Positions 1-10,142 of a stretch of DNA of 64,000 nt are shown here, in pieces; position 1 is the first letter of the stretch, and each line of letters opens with the position of its first letter. The stretch comes from Planctomycetota bacterium. GTDB lineage: Bacteria; Planctomycetota; Brocadiia; Brocadiales; Brocadiaceae. The DNA is taken from assembly GCA_016873165.1 (NCBI GenBank), contig VGXV01000013.1, positions 20,506 to 84,505 of the forward strand. The letters are read 5' to 3'. The notes under the pieces are model-generated. The model worked only from the letters and a program-made list of their open reading frames with translations, was not told the origin of the DNA and searched no databases. Both the position numbers and the translations under genes were made by a program.

Positions 1-304
1 ACAAAACCAAACAACTTTCACCGAAAAAAATTCGCAGCTTTTTTGTTTTACATTGTGAATTTCCGCATTTTTTTCGTTTACTGGTATTCACGAATATTTT
101 TCAAAAAATGATCAAATATGCTGCAAATATAACTATAGATTTTATAAAGAGTTACGATATTCGTTAAATTTGATTTATTTATTCGGAATAAAGTTTGCAT
201 TCATCAGGAAAGGGGGTGAAATATGTAATATTGAATATAAATTGATGATGTCGGAAGATAGAACGGTTTGTATTTCAATATAATTTGTTGGGAGGGGCAC
301 CCAC
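1..304. other. AT-rich leader upstream of the chemoreceptor gene
   Basis: No gene is visible here. The only clear signal is a strong Shine-Dalgarno sequence, GGGAGGGG at 290-297, seven bases before the ATG at 305. I see no convincing promoter or terminator. Confidence 0.6.
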
Positions 305-1486
305 ATGAAGATGTCTTTGACGGCGAAAATAATTTTGTTGTTTGTTCTTGCAGGTGTAATACCCCTAATCGCTATAGGTGTATTAAGCTATATAAATTCC
401 AGTAGGGCATTGGAGAGACAGGCATTTAATCAGCTACAGGGACTTCGAGAAATTAAGAAGGCGCAAATAGAACAGTTTTTCAAAGAGCGCGAAGGAGATA
501 TGGGGGTGCTTGTTGATACCGTCGGAACATTGCGTAAGGAGGCTTTTGAAAAACTTGTGGCAATTCGTGAAGTAAAGAAAGCCGAGGTGGAACGGTACTT
601 TCAAACAATAAGTGATCAGGTTGTTTCCTTTTCTGAGGATAAGATGATCGTCGATGCCATGCGACAGTTTAAAGAGTCTTTCCGGAATGTTCGTACTGAA
701 AACATGTTACATTCTGAAACCTTTGGACATATGAAAAATGAGTTGCTTTCATATTATACAGGAGAATTTACTACAGAATATAAAAATAAAAACCATGGGA
801 AATTACCCGATGCAAATAACTACTTTGCAATGCTGGATGAAGATTCCATAGCGCTTCAATACTATTATATCCGTGACAATAAAAATCCCCTTGGTTCAAA
901 ACATTTGCTCGACAAGGCAAATGATGCGTCTCAATACAGTAAATTACACGAAACATTACATCCGATACTGAGAAATTATTTGGAAAGGTTTGGGTATTAC
1001 GATATTTTTCTCGTGGACTCAGAGACGGGCGATATTGTTTATTCGGTTTTTAAGGAATTGGATTTCAGCACCTCTCTTATTGATGGCCCGAATGCCAAAA
1101 CCAATTTCGGAGAGGCATTTAGGCGGGCAAATGCAGCGGCAACTAAGGATGCAGTGGTGCTGATAGATTATGCATCATACACCCCCTCATACGAGGCTCC
1201 GGCAAGTTTCATTGCCTCTCCCATATTTGACGAAAACAATAAAAAAATCGGGGTAGCTATGTTCCAGATGCCTATAGATCGTCTGAATGCCATCATGAGC
1301 GAACGATCAGGATTGGGAAAAACGGGAGAAACCTATCTGGTAGGTCCGGACAAACTTATGAGATCAGACTCATATCTTGATCCGGAAAATCATACGGTAA
1401 TAGCGTCGTTTAGGAATCCCGCAAAAGGCAAAGTGGATACGGACGCTTCAAACTCAGCCATTTCCGGCAGGCAGGAGCCGAGGTAA
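305..1486 (+). CDS. Methyl-accepting chemotaxis protein, N-terminal sensor part (frameshifted)
   Basis: This is the sensory half of a transmembrane chemoreceptor, which binds a ligand outside the membrane and signals to CheA. A transmembrane helix at residues about 8-30 is followed by a charged coiled stretch and an extracellular Cache-like domain. That domain contains the motif [17 protein letters not shown] near residue 342. The start is the ATG at 305, with a strong GGGAGGGG ribosome site. The frame ends early at 1486, but the matching protein ([17 protein letters not shown]) continues at once in another frame. One extra G in the GG at about 1478 would rejoin the frames. Read together with the next entry it is a receptor of about 1030 residues. 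It could be a true pseudogene or a sequencing error. The ligand is unknown. Confidence 0.85.
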   Translation: MKMSLTAKIILLFVLAGVIPLIAIGVLSYINSSRALERQAFNQLQGLREIKKAQIEQFFKEREGDMGVLVDTVGTLRKEAFEKLVAIREVKKAEVERYFQTISDQVVSFSEDKMIVDAMRQFKESFRNVRTENMLHSETFGHMKNELLSYYTGEFTTEYKNKNHGKLPDANNYFAMLDEDSIALQYYYIRDNKNPLGSKHLLDKANDASQYSKLHETLHPILRNYLERFGYYDIFLVDSETGDIVYSVFKELDFSTSLIDGPNAKTNFGEAFRRANAAATKDAVVLIDYASYTPSYEAPASFIASPIFDENNKKIGVAMFQMPIDRLNAIMSERSGLGKTGETYLVGPDKLMRSDSYLDPENHTVIASFRNPAKGKVDTDASNSAISGRQEPR

Positions 1487-1509
1487 TAAAGGATTACAAC
1501 GGCAATCCG

Positions 1510-3390
1510 GTGCTTTCCGCCTATACGCCGGTAAAGGTGGGAGATTTGACATGGGCGCTCCTTGCAGAGATAGACGTGGCAGAGGCATTCTGTCCGGTGG
1601 ATAATGACGGCAAATACTTCTTTGCCAAATATATAGAAAAATACGGATATTATGATCTGTTCCTCATGAACCCCGACGGATATGTATTTTATACGGTATG
1701 CAAAGAACCTGACTTCCAGACCAACATGGTGGACGGGAAATACAGCAGTTCCAATCTGGGGAAAATCACACGGAAGGTTTTGGAAACAAAACAGTTCCAG
1801 TTAGCCGACTTTGCTCCTTATGCCCCGAGTAACGGAACCCCGGCATCCTTTATAGCACAGCCCGTGGTAAACAATGGCAAGGTAGAGGCAATCGTAGCGC
1901 TCCAGATCTCCCTTGACGCAATAAACGGCATCATGAAACAGCGGGAAGGTATGGGAGAGACGGGAGAAACATATCTTGTTGGCCCTGATAAGCTTATGAG
2001 ATCGGATTCCTATCTTGATCCCACGAATCACTCGGTAAAGGCATCCTTTGCCAACCCGGAAAAGGGAAAGGTCGATACGGAAGAGAGCAGGGAAGCCCTT
2101 GCGGGAAATACCAGTTCAAAACTTTTAATTGATTATCTCGGCAATCCGGTGCTGTCAACCTATACACCGCTGAAGGTTGGAGACGTAACATGGGCGCTGA
2201 TTGCAAAGATTAACAAGGCGGAGGCATTTACATCGGTAAACAGGCTTGGCACATGGATGATCATCATCGGCGCATTATCCGGCGGGTTTGTGGCAGGGTT
2301 GGGAATCGTCGTGATTAAACTTACGAACAAGATATCGAGCCTGTTCAGGAACCTTCTTGCGGAATTAACGGGAAGCGCCACACAGCTTGCGTCCGCTTCG
2401 GAAGAGATATCGGCATCGAGTCAGAGCCTTTCTGAGGCATCCACCCAGCAGGCGGCGTCCATAGAGGAGACGTCTTCAACGATGGAAGAAATGTCATCGA
2501 TGACGAAACAAAATGCGGACAATGCGAAGGAGGCAGCATCCCTTGCAAAACAGTGCAACGATTCAGTGGAGAGGGGAAGCCATACGGTAGTAGGCACGGT
2601 GGAAAACGGAAACAGCGCCGTGATAGAGATGGCGGGGGCAATGAATGAGATATCGGAAAGCAGCGGAAAGATTGCGGATATTATAAAGATTATCGAGGGA
2701 ATAGCATTCCAGACAAATCTGCTTGCGTTAAACGCAGCGGTAGAGGCAGCAAGGGCCGGGGAACACGGGAGAGGTTTTGCGGTGGTGGCGGAAGAGGTGA
2801 GGAATCTTGCCCATAAGAGTTCAACGGCGGCGAAGGATATAACGACATTGATAACGGACAGTGTGAAGAAGGCGGAGACGGGGAAGGAGTTGGTGGATAA
2901 GACAAAGTCGGTATTATCGAGCGCGGTAAAGCAGGTGAAGGAGGTATTTTCCGGGGTAGTGGAGCAGGTGCAGAGGGTGGTGCACCTGGTGAATGAGATA
3001 TCGACCGCTTCGGAGGAACAGGCAAACGGGATAGATCAGATAGGGAAGACGGTGCAGCAGATGGATCAGGTGACGCAGCAGAATGCGGCAACGGCGGAGG
3101 AGACAGCGGCTGCAAGCGAAGAGCTTACGGCACAGGCACAGTCGTTAAATGATCTGGTAGAGAAGATAGGGAGAGAGGTTAACTCTGGAAGCGAGGGAAC
3201 AATTGCAGAGGAAACAAAGCCAATGGCATCTCCCTCTCCGGGAAAGAGACAGGCAATGCCTGCTGCGAAAATAGCGGCAACGGTAACGAAAAAACCGGAG
3301 CACAAAAGAAACGGCAGGGAAGCCACACAGACAAAAACAAACCCGCGAAGTATAATTCCTTTGGAAGAAGGCGAGTTTAATGATTTCTAA
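1510..3390 (+). CDS. Methyl-accepting chemotaxis protein, second sensor copy and signalling domain
   Basis: This is the continuation of the receptor that begins at 305, after the frameshift. Residues about 30-240 repeat the preceding Cache-like domain, including the same [17 protein letters not shown] block (155-171). A transmembrane helix lies at about 248-270, and no clear HAMP domain follows it. The rest is the long helical cytoplasmic signalling hairpin. Its CheA/CheW-binding tip at about 398-434 ([18 protein letters not shown], then [13 protein letters not shown]) is well conserved. The C-terminus is Lys/Pro-rich. The real reading frame enters about 30 bases before the ATG at 1510, so this ATG is probably not a native start. 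A CheY-like gene follows downstream. Confidence 0.88.
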   Translation: MLSAYTPVKVGDLTWALLAEIDVAEAFCPVDNDGKYFFAKYIEKYGYYDLFLMNPDGYVFYTVCKEPDFQTNMVDGKYSSSNLGKITRKVLETKQFQLADFAPYAPSNGTPASFIAQPVVNNGKVEAIVALQISLDAINGIMKQREGMGETGETYLVGPDKLMRSDSYLDPTNHSVKASFANPEKGKVDTEESREALAGNTSSKLLIDYLGNPVLSTYTPLKVGDVTWALIAKINKAEAFTSVNRLGTWMIIIGALSGGFVAGLGIVVIKLTNKISSLFRNLLAELTGSATQLASASEEISASSQSLSEASTQQAASIEETSSTMEEMSSMTKQNADNAKEAASLAKQCNDSVERGSHTVVGTVENGNSAVIEMAGAMNEISESSGKIADIIKIIEGIAFQTNLLALNAAVEAARAGEHGRGFAVVAEEVRNLAHKSSTAAKDITTLITDSVKKAETGKELVDKTKSVLSSAVKQVKEVFSGVVEQVQRVVHLVNEISTASEEQANGIDQIGKTVQQMDQVTQQNAATAEETAAASEELTAQAQSLNDLVEKIGREVNSGSEGTIAEETKPMASPSPGKRQAMPAAKIAATVTKKPEHKRNGREATQTKTNPRSIIPLEEGEFNDF

Positions 3391-3432
3391 AGGAATTTTT
3401 GAGAGAAAGTAAAGATTGCTTAGCTGATTGAA

Positions 3433-3472
3433 ATCCCGTCTGCGCCTTTCAGAATGCTGGTGCAGACGGGAT
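3433..3472 (+). terminator. Strong hairpin after the chemoreceptor gene
   Basis: An 11-bp perfect stem (ATCCCGTCTGC at 3433-3443 with its complement at 3462-3472) extends to 14 bp with a G-U pair and leaves a 12-base loop. No T-run follows. It could therefore be a processing or Rho-linked 3' end rather than a classical intrinsic terminator. Confidence 0.45.
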
Positions 3473-3518
3473 AAAATCAAGGCCGGTGTAAAATTTTTAG
3501 ACTAATTATAATCAGGTA

Positions 3519-3905
3519 ATGATGGTAAAACCAAAATTGTTGTTAGTAGATGATGACAAAAATGCTCTCGATGGTCTGAAAAAAATCCTGACGCGTTCCG
3601 GATATGCTGTTTCCGGTGTTATTTCAGGCGATACAGCGTTGGATATCTTATTGCGTAAAAAATTTGATATTATTATAACAGATTTGAATTTACCGGGAAT
3701 GGGAGGTCTGACGTTAATTCAGGAAATAAGAAAAAGGAAATTGCCGGTATCAATTATTGTCATCACAGCGTATGATGCGGATATTGCGTTAAATACGAAA
3801 AAATATGGAGTGGATGATTATCTTGCAAAACCGGTAAATGTTGATGAACTGGAATTGGTGCTTGAAAAATTGTGGGAAAATCAAAAACCGGTTGATACGT
3901 TTTAA
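3519..3905 (+). CDS. CheY-like single-domain response regulator
   Basis: This is a stand-alone receiver domain of 128 residues. Phosphotransfer to its aspartate would change its binding to a partner, presumably the flagellar motor or a downstream kinase. The visible landmarks are the acidic pocket DDD at residues 10-12, the phospho-acceptor Asp in IIITDLNLPGMGG (about 54), the conserved Thr in VITAYD, and the Lys in YLAKPV. There is no output domain. It sits about 130 bases downstream of the chemoreceptor, which suggests a chemosensory role, but no cheA or cheW is in the window. The ribosome site is weak. ATGATG offers two adjacent starts, and I took the first. Confidence 0.88.
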   Translation: MMVKPKLLLVDDDKNALDGLKKILTRSGYAVSGVISGDTALDILLRKKFDIIITDLNLPGMGGLTLIQEIRKRKLPVSIIVITAYDADIALNTKKYGVDDYLAKPVNVDELELVLEKLWENQKPVDTF

Positions 3906-4105
3906 TCACCTGTCAATCGAATCCTCGTAGTTTTTCCCAATAATCTGGAAAATATACAAATCTTAACATATCACGCTTTATCATAATTAATGCTTGCACT
4001 CAACAGATAAAATTTGTATCTATTATCCATAAATTTTTTTTGGAAAGCGCCGCATGGCGAAGATTCATTTTCTACGATTTGTATCTATCCCTATAAAACA
4101 TACAA

Positions 4106-5011
4106 ATGAATTTTGAATTACAGAAGGTAGACACACTTATTCAACTTGCAATCCATGAGGATATTGGACCGGGTGACATTACAACGGAAAGCATTTTTCT
4201 TCCTCACTTAATGGGTGAAGGGGAATTCATCGCAAAAGAAGACGGGGTTATCGCGGGATTGCCTGTCGTTGAGTACTTTTTTTCAAAAATTGGCAAAAGT
4301 GTTCTGTTAAGGTCATTCATATCGGAGGGAACACGTGTCAAAAAAGGAGAAGTATTTGCTACCATCAATGGTAGTGTTCACACGTTGCTTTCGGGGGAAA
4401 GGATTGCGCTTAACTTTCTTCAACGGCTTTCCGGTATTGCAACTTTTACGGCGCAATTTGTCGAAAAGGTAAAACCTCTTAAAGTGGCAATTATGGATAC
4501 AAGAAAAACAGTTCCCGGCTGGAGGTATCTGGAAAAGTATGCAGTCGCTATGGGGGGAGGAATGAATCACAGAATGGGTCTTTATGATCAGGTACTCGTA
4601 AAAGACAACCACCTGGATTTTATGAAAAAGGAGTTATCAGCGGAGGAACTGGCGAGGACAAGTGTTATTGAAAAAACAGTTGCAAAGGTAAGAAAAAAAA
4701 TCGGAGGCCGCATGGCAATCGAAGTGGAAACCCGCACGTTAACCGAAGTGGAAGATGCAATCAATGCAGGTGTTGATATTATATTGTTTGATAACATGAG
4801 TCTTCCAAAGATAAAGGAAGCAGTTTCACTGGTCAAGAACCGGAAGTATGACAAGGGAATGCATCAGCCGTTTACCGAGGCCTCCGGAAATATCACTTTA
4901 GATAATGTGAAATCAATTGCAGAGACGGGCGTTGACCGGATTTCCATAGGAGCGCTTACCCATTCAGCGAAAGCGCTGGATATATCATTAAAAATATCCC
5001 GGCAATCATAA
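4106..5011 (+). CDS. nadC: Nicotinate-nucleotide pyrophosphorylase (carboxylating), quinolinate phosphoribosyltransferase
   Basis: It converts quinolinate and PRPP to nicotinate mononucleotide, CO2 and pyrophosphate, the third step of de novo NAD synthesis in the cytoplasm. The length of 301 residues is slightly above the usual 280-300. Family motifs are all present: EDIGPGDIT near the N-terminus, GERIALNFLQRLSGIAT, DTRKTVPGWR (about 131), HRMGLYDQVLVKDNH (about 154-169), EVETRTL (about 206), FDNMS (about 228) and SIGALTHSA near the end. No nadA or nadB is adjacent, so the gene stands alone. It converges on purD, with only 12 bases between the stop codons. No clear Shine-Dalgarno precedes the ATG. 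Confidence 0.95.
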   Translation: MNFELQKVDTLIQLAIHEDIGPGDITTESIFLPHLMGEGEFIAKEDGVIAGLPVVEYFFSKIGKSVLLRSFISEGTRVKKGEVFATINGSVHTLLSGERIALNFLQRLSGIATFTAQFVEKVKPLKVAIMDTRKTVPGWRYLEKYAVAMGGGMNHRMGLYDQVLVKDNHLDFMKKELSAEELARTSVIEKTVAKVRKKIGGRMAIEVETRTLTEVEDAINAGVDIILFDNMSLPKIKEAVSLVKNRKYDKGMHQPFTEASGNITLDNVKSIAETGVDRISIGALTHSAKALDISLKISRQS

Positions 5012-5023
5012 CCATCTTCCACA

Positions 5024-6289
5024 TCAAGCAGCATCGATTCCAATATCTTTTCTGTAATACATCCCCTCAAACGATAACTTGTTAATTGCGTCATACGCAA
5101 TAGTTCTTGCCTCCTTCACATCATTTCCCATAGTAGTTACTCCCAGAACACGCCCGCCGTTTGTCACGATATTGCCGTTGTCTTTAGTGGTTCCTGCGTG
5201 AAACACATGTACGTTTTTCAATGATTTCACGTTTTGTAATCCGAAAATAGGCAACCCTTTTTTGTATCTGTCAGGATATCCCTTTGACGCCAATACCACG
5301 CAAATGGAATGGCTGTCATACCATTCTATTTCAGCCTTATCCAGTGTGTTGTTAATCGCGGCTATGAGGATCGGCACCAAATCACTCTTCATCCTGACCA
5401 GAAGGGCCTGCGTTTCAGGATCTCCGAATCTCGCGTTGAATTCGAGCACCTTTGGTCCTGCGTTTGTAAGCATCAGTCCGGCATAAATAATACCATTGTA
5501 TGGGCGATTTTCCCTTTTCATGGCATGGATGATAGGCACCAGTACGTTTTCTTCTATATAGAATTGCAGGTCATTTGTAATGAAAGGAGAGGGGGAATAT
5601 GCTCCCATGCCCCCTGTGTTGGGACCTTTATTGCCATCATAAATAGCCTTATGATCTCTCGCGGAGGCAAGTGGGATAATGGTCTGTCCGTCTGTAATAG
5701 CAAGAATGGATACTTCTTCGCCCTGGAGGCATTCCTCTATCACCACCTTATTTCCTGCGGCGCCGAATATTTTTTCCTCCATAATTTCGTGCAAATGTTC
5801 CTGTGCCTCTTCAATGGTTTTGCAGACAAACACGCCCTTTCCCTTCGCCAACCCGTCTGCTTTGATCACAATGGGAGCGGAGCAGTTCTCCAGATATTTT
5901 TCCGCCTTTTTTATGTCTTCAAACACACGAAAGTCAGCAGTAGGGATGCCGTGTTTTTTCATAATGTTCTTTGCAAAAACCTTGCTTCCTTCAATAATAG
6001 ACGCCCTTTTGCTTGGACCGAAAATATTGAGATTCCCCTCCTTGAATTTATCAACAATGCCGGCCAGCAACGGGTCTTCAGGGCCGACAATGGTCAAATC
6101 GATTTTCTGTTTCGAAGCAAAATTGAAAAGGTCTTCTATATTGTTGACATCGATATCCACACATTCGGCTATTTCTGCTATTCCGGGATTTCCGGGAGCG
6201 CAAAATATTTTTTTTACTTTCGGTGATTGTGCTATCTTCCATGCAATAGCATGTTCTCTTCCTCCGTTTCCGATAATTAATATTTTCAT
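5024..6289 (-). CDS. purD: Phosphoribosylamine-glycine ligase (GAR synthetase)
   Basis: This ATP-grasp enzyme joins glycine to 5-phosphoribosylamine in purine synthesis. It opens with MKILIIGNGGREHAIAWK, the N-domain nucleotide-fold motif. The ATP-grasp core follows, with the motifs IKADGLAKGKGV, EECLQGEEVS, GPNTGGMGAYSP and EFNARFGDPETQ. The length of 421 residues is normal. The gene is transcribed alone, toward nadC. The ATG at 6289 is the natural family start although no Shine-Dalgarno is obvious. No other pur gene lies in the window. Confidence 0.96.
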   Translation of the reverse strand: MKILIIGNGGREHAIAWKIAQSPKVKKIFCAPGNPGIAEIAECVDIDVNNIEDLFNFASKQKIDLTIVGPEDPLLAGIVDKFKEGNLNIFGPSKRASIIEGSKVFAKNIMKKHGIPTADFRVFEDIKKAEKYLENCSAPIVIKADGLAKGKGVFVCKTIEEAQEHLHEIMEEKIFGAAGNKVVIEECLQGEEVSILAITDGQTIIPLASARDHKAIYDGNKGPNTGGMGAYSPSPFITNDLQFYIEENVLVPIIHAMKRENRPYNGIIYAGLMLTNAGPKVLEFNARFGDPETQALLVRMKSDLVPILIAAINNTLDKAEIEWYDSHSICVVLASKGYPDRYKKGLPIFGLQNVKSLKNVHVFHAGTTKDNGNIVTNGGRVLGVTTMGNDVKEARTIAYDAINKLSFEGMYYRKDIGIDAA

Positions 6290-6470
6290 GTATAGTGTTT
6301 ACCTCATAGTACTTAAACAATGTTCAGAATATTGCAGATAAAGTGCGGTTTATTTTCTCATGTAAATACTTCAAAACTTTCTGTTTGGTTTGCAACCATG
6401 CATATGCAATGTTACAGAGACCGGAACATTGTATCAGAATAAGGAGAAAAAAGGGAAAGTTTTTTTGCCC

Positions 6471-6498
6471 TTGACAGTTTTGCAATGGCTGATATACT
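6471..6498 (+). promoter_or_regulatory. Sigma-70-type promoter of the initiator tRNA gene
   Basis: TTGACA (6471-6476) and TATACT (6493-6498) are separated by 16 bases. Start of transcription is expected near 6505, about 50 bases before the tRNA. This is one of the clearest promoters in the window. Confidence 0.75.
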
Positions 6499-6552
6499 GA
6501 ACCTTAGTATTTCGTATTAAAAATCTTTACTATATTACTTATATTTTGGCAA

Positions 6553-6629
<77 letters not shown>

Positions 6630-6638
6630 AATAATTCA

Positions 6639-6672
6639 AGGGATTGCGGCAAAGCCGCAATCCCTTTTTTTT
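6639..6672 (+). terminator. Intrinsic terminator of the tRNA-fMet gene
   Basis: A perfect 12-bp stem (6639-6650 with 6654-6665), a three-base loop and a run of eight T at 6665-6672 form a textbook Rho-independent terminator. Confidence 0.92.
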
Positions 6673-7023
6673 CCGCTGTACTAAGAATTATACTAGCTTT
6701 TTCAGCCAAGAGGGAACATTCCGCATTGTTTATAATCGCGGTGGTCTCCCCTTTCCAGTTTTAATCCCTAATGAGACAACTTAAAAACCCTGGGGAAAAG
6801 TAGCCGGGGCGAAGATATTCATCCATTTTTTCTACCATGAGGTCACGATCCCGGAGGATTTGAGATTTATTACAATACCCCTTTTGATCTGACTGGTTTG
6901 TTTATAAATAACAGTTTTTCTTTATACTGATTTAAAAAAACAGTGTTTACATGGTTGCCTATACCTACACAGGCATATCTGTGTTTTTCAGTATCAAATC
7001 ATGGTTTTCAGGGTTAAATGTTA
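6673..7023. other. Gene-free stretch between the tRNA terminator and the repeat-protein gene
   Basis: I see no full gene. A short open stretch on the minus strand (roughly 6760-6900, including the words RDRDLMVEKMDEYL) has coding-like composition but no supportable start. It may be a remnant. The remainder is AT-rich and unremarkable. Confidence 0.4.
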
Positions 7024-8448
7024 TTATTGCAACCCCAATAATCCTGTTGCGGTGATCTTTTGGGAATAGATATCCCAATAACTTTTATCTGTGTCACGGC
7101 CATCTTGCCATACGACAATTGTGCCGCCATTTCCATCGTCCACAATTGCGGAATAGCATTGTGTTTCATATGCAGTGCTTACCGGATTGCCGTTATTATT
7201 CCATAATGAAGCGCCGGTTGAATCAATTCTTTGCGCATAAATATCAAATAATGAGGCGCGGTTATCATTCCATACTAAAATAGCGCCGCCTGCGCCATCT
7301 GCAATGATTGACACATAATTTTGAATACCCTCTTCAACACAGACTGGCAATCCATTCTCCTTCCACAAAGTATTTCCCGTGAGATCAACACGCTGGGCAT
7401 AGACATCGTATTTGCCGCTGCGTAAATCCCACCATGCAATAATTGCGCCACCTGCTCCATCGGTTGCCATCACCGGATAGTCTTGTTTTCCATTTGCAAT
7501 AGAAACAGGGATTCCGTCTGCTTCCCATAATATGTCGCCATTGCCATCAATTTGTTGCACAAAAATATCGTTATTATCGTTGCGCATATCCATCCATGCT
7601 ACGATTACTCCTTCAGCGCCATTACTAATAATAACAGGATAGCTTTCGTGTCCACGGGCGCCGCACACATTTACTCCTGCTTTATCCCATACAATATTGC
7701 CGCTGCCATCAATCCTCTGTGCATAAATATCTGCATAACTTTTTCTGAAATCCAACCAAACCACAATTGCGCCGCCATGTCCATCATCTATCGCAATGGG
7801 AGCGCTTTGGGATCCGAAAACCCAGCAAACGGGAACTCCATTTTTTTTCCACAACAATTCTCCATTGCCATTGACCCTCTGGGCAAACAGATCATCATAA
7901 TTCGTCCTGGTATCCTGCCAGATAATAATAGCGCCGCCTGCTCCATCAGTAACAATACATGGGCTGTCCTGTTCGTTAATTTCATCGCATACCGGAATCC
8001 CATCCGCCTTCCACATGGGATTTCCGTTTGCATCGATTCTTTGGGCGTAAATATCCGCATTGGTAATCCCGCCGCGCAAATCATGCCAGGTGATAACCAC
8101 ACCGCCGGCGCCATCGCTGACAATTTTTGGCAGTTTCTGGTTTTCTTCCGCAAGGCACACGGGCACCCCGTTTTCCTTCCATACAACATTTCCTTTTGCA
8201 TCGATTCGCTGAGCAAAAATATCAAAATGAACATTGCGTGTATCTTCCCATACAATAATGGCGCCTCCCGCACCGTCACTTATTGTCTGAATTGCGCTTT
8301 GTTGGCCTGTAGCATTGCAAATTAACGTATTTTCCTGAGGACTGGCCAACCATGCCGCTATTGCATGTTTCTGCAAAAACATTATGAATGCAAACATTAT
8401 AACAACACATGCCGTCAGATAAGTGTGCAGTTTTACTGATGTATACAT
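7024..8448 (-). CDS. Secreted eight-repeat, probably beta-propeller, protein
   Basis: I do not recognise a named family. The N-terminus (MYTSVK, then a hydrophobic run ending near KHAIAAW) is a signal peptide. The rest is eight consecutive units of about 54 residues. Each carries the pattern DGAGGAIIVWEDTR, then DIFAQRID, then G..LW....G.PVC. Such WD-rich tandem units usually fold as propeller blades. Each unit has nearly invariant Trp and Asp residues, and most have one Cys. It is probably exported to the periplasm or cell surface and may bind a ligand or partner. The start is the ATG at 8448, which has AAAGGA six bases upstream. A TTG five codons earlier overlaps that ribosome site and is unlikely. 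It lies beside the tatC fusion gene on the same strand. Confidence 0.7.
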   Translation of the reverse strand: MYTSVKLHTYLTACVVIMFAFIMFLQKHAIAAWLASPQENTLICNATGQQSAIQTISDGAGGAIIVWEDTRNVHFDIFAQRIDAKGNVVWKENGVPVCLAEENQKLPKIVSDGAGGVVITWHDLRGGITNADIYAQRIDANGNPMWKADGIPVCDEINEQDSPCIVTDGAGGAIIIWQDTRTNYDDLFAQRVNGNGELLWKKNGVPVCWVFGSQSAPIAIDDGHGGAIVVWLDFRKSYADIYAQRIDGSGNIVWDKAGVNVCGARGHESYPVIISNGAEGVIVAWMDMRNDNNDIFVQQIDGNGDILWEADGIPVSIANGKQDYPVMATDGAGGAIIAWWDLRSGKYDVYAQRVDLTGNTLWKENGLPVCVEEGIQNYVSIIADGAGGAILVWNDNRASLFDIYAQRIDSTGASLWNNNGNPVSTAYETQCYSAIVDDGNGGTIVVWQDGRDTDKSYWDIYSQKITATGLLGLQ

Positions 8449-8539
8449 TTGAATTCCTTTCAACTAACTTCAGCGATTACGTTTCCAAAAACAGTACGCG
8501 GTATACCGCAATACCTATTAAAAAACAAACTATTATGTT

Positions 8540-9916
8540 TTATTCTTTGCCCTGTGCATCCGTTACGATACCTTCGGACCAATCAATTATAGAATGAATA
8601 TTCACCGGTTCTCCCCCTACGGTCATTTTGCGCTGTCTGCCCTCCAGCAACTTTTTCTCCTCTCCTTCCAGCAGCAATGTGGCTTCACCCTTTACCGCCG
8701 TGACAATGGTAACGTACTCCGTTATCTGCATATTAAAAATACCGTCATTTGCCACAATCTTTCCGTTCGGGGTAAATATTTCCAGGTTTTTTTTCAGCTT
8801 TTCCAGGGAGATAAACAGTTGTCCTTTTTTAATAGTAATCTTCCACGGACTAACAAAACACATCTCTGTATCCGAATCCAGATTTATACCCATCCCCTTT
8901 TTTGTTGAAAAAGATGCCTTTTCTCCATTGCCTGTTTTGAGAATAACGCCGCTCTGTAAGCTGTGAACCGTTGATATATTTTTCCACTTTTGATCATCGG
9001 TCTTCTGAAATTGAACATTTCCATAGGTATGGGAAATATCTATCCTGCCGCGCTTATGGGTAAAATAAAAATACGCTCCCGCCAGGGCGATAATGCTGCT
9101 CCCAACAATCACGCCAAGCAGGATAAATCCTTTTCTTGTTGGTTTTGCTATAAGTATTCCCAGTTCATACAGCAGAATCATTGGGGCTGCGGTCATAGTC
9201 TGGGTAAAAGGATCCGGGGGGGTTACTATAGCGGCAATGATAAAAATCACAAGAATTGAATATTTTCTCCACTTGATAAATTTGTCGGCTGTCACAAATC
9301 GTATCTTTGATAATAGCAGCATTACGAGGGGGAGCTGAAACACTAAACCAAGCGCAATCGTAAGCAGGAAAACAAACGACACGTATTGTTGCATCGTAAT
9401 GATGGGTTGGACATCATGTCCCAGTATGCTTATTAAAAATTGCAAACCAAAGGGAATCAACAAATAATATCCAAAAAGCCCCCCCATGACGAATGCAATG
9501 TAGGAAGCCGGAAAAAAAACGAGGATGTACCTTTTTTCCTTTGAATATAACCCCGCGCTGACGAATTTCCATGCCTGATATATAATAACGGGATACACCA
9601 GGAAAAGAGAACTGATGAGACACAACTTCATGTATGCGTAAAAACCTTCCTGATAGCTCAATACCTGCAATCCGGTGGAAAGTCCTAATTTACGCATGGC
9701 TATTCCATGAGGCCGTTTCACTATATCCATAATATGCATCTTAAATACCCAGCACATTATGAAGCACAAAATGACTGCAATGACGGAATAAAAAACTCTG
9801 CGCCGCAATTCTTCCAGATGCGAACCCAGCGGCATCCTGGCTTCTTCGATTTTGTTGTATTCTTCCTCTGCTATATCCACGCAAAACCCTATAAATATCC
9901 GCTGCAACACAACCAC
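8540..9916 (-). CDS. tatC: TatC translocase with an extra C-terminal FecR-like domain
   Basis: TatC is the receptor of the twin-arginine pathway, which exports folded, often cofactor-bearing proteins. Residues about 28-258 are a full TatC: HLEELRRR at 33-40, six membrane helices and the TPPDPFTQ segment at 232-239. TatC normally ends here. This protein continues with a seventh membrane helix (about 264-285) and about 170 more residues. These resemble the FecR fold, including TPNGKIVANDGIFNMQI, then VTAVKGEATLLLEG, then LLEGRQRKMTVGG. The seventh helix would place that domain outside the cytoplasm. The start is uncertain: GTG at 9916 is the longest frame, while ATG at 9835 gives the standard TatC N-terminus. 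No tatA is adjacent. Confidence 0.88.
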   Translation of the reverse strand: MVVLQRIFIGFCVDIAEEEYNKIEEARMPLGSHLEELRRRVFYSVIAVILCFIMCWVFKMHIMDIVKRPHGIAMRKLGLSTGLQVLSYQEGFYAYMKLCLISSLFLVYPVIIYQAWKFVSAGLYSKEKRYILVFFPASYIAFVMGGLFGYYLLIPFGLQFLISILGHDVQPIITMQQYVSFVFLLTIALGLVFQLPLVMLLLSKIRFVTADKFIKWRKYSILVIFIIAAIVTPPDPFTQTMTAAPMILLYELGILIAKPTRKGFILLGVIVGSSIIALAGAYFYFTHKRGRIDISHTYGNVQFQKTDDQKWKNISTVHSLQSGVILKTGNGEKASFSTKKGMGINLDSDTEMCFVSPWKITIKKGQLFISLEKLKKNLEIFTPNGKIVANDGIFNMQITEYVTIVTAVKGEATLLLEGEEKKLLEGRQRKMTVGGEPVNIHSIIDWSEGIVTDAQGKE

Positions 9917-10142
9917 ATTTTTCTGATAAAAAAGAGGGTTTTAATGATACAACGATAATTCCGAAATTACAAGAAACAATTAACATCGCCATGAGTTCAA
10001 AGTGAGAATTCAGGCAAAAGGAAAAGCCTTGAAAGATTTTTTTGGATATGTTATTATTTGACTTTCGAAATTACGGTTCTTCAGTTTTGGCTTTTATCTC
10101 AATATTAATTCATATTCCGGCAAATTCAAAAGGACTCATATT

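Noticed and set aside
2690..3115. Long Pro/Ser-rich open frame on the minus strand
   Set aside because: It is a shadow of the chemoreceptor signalling domain and has no ribosome site or family similarity.
5309..6226. 305-residue open frame antisense to purD
   Set aside because: Composition and lack of any family pattern show it is a shadow of purD.
7552..8325. 257-residue open frame antisense to the repeat protein
   Set aside because: It mirrors the eight repeats and has no independent start signal.
9917..10142. FMN riboswitch before ribH
   Set aside because: The conserved FMN-aptamer segments are not present. The region is AT-rich and unstructured by eye.
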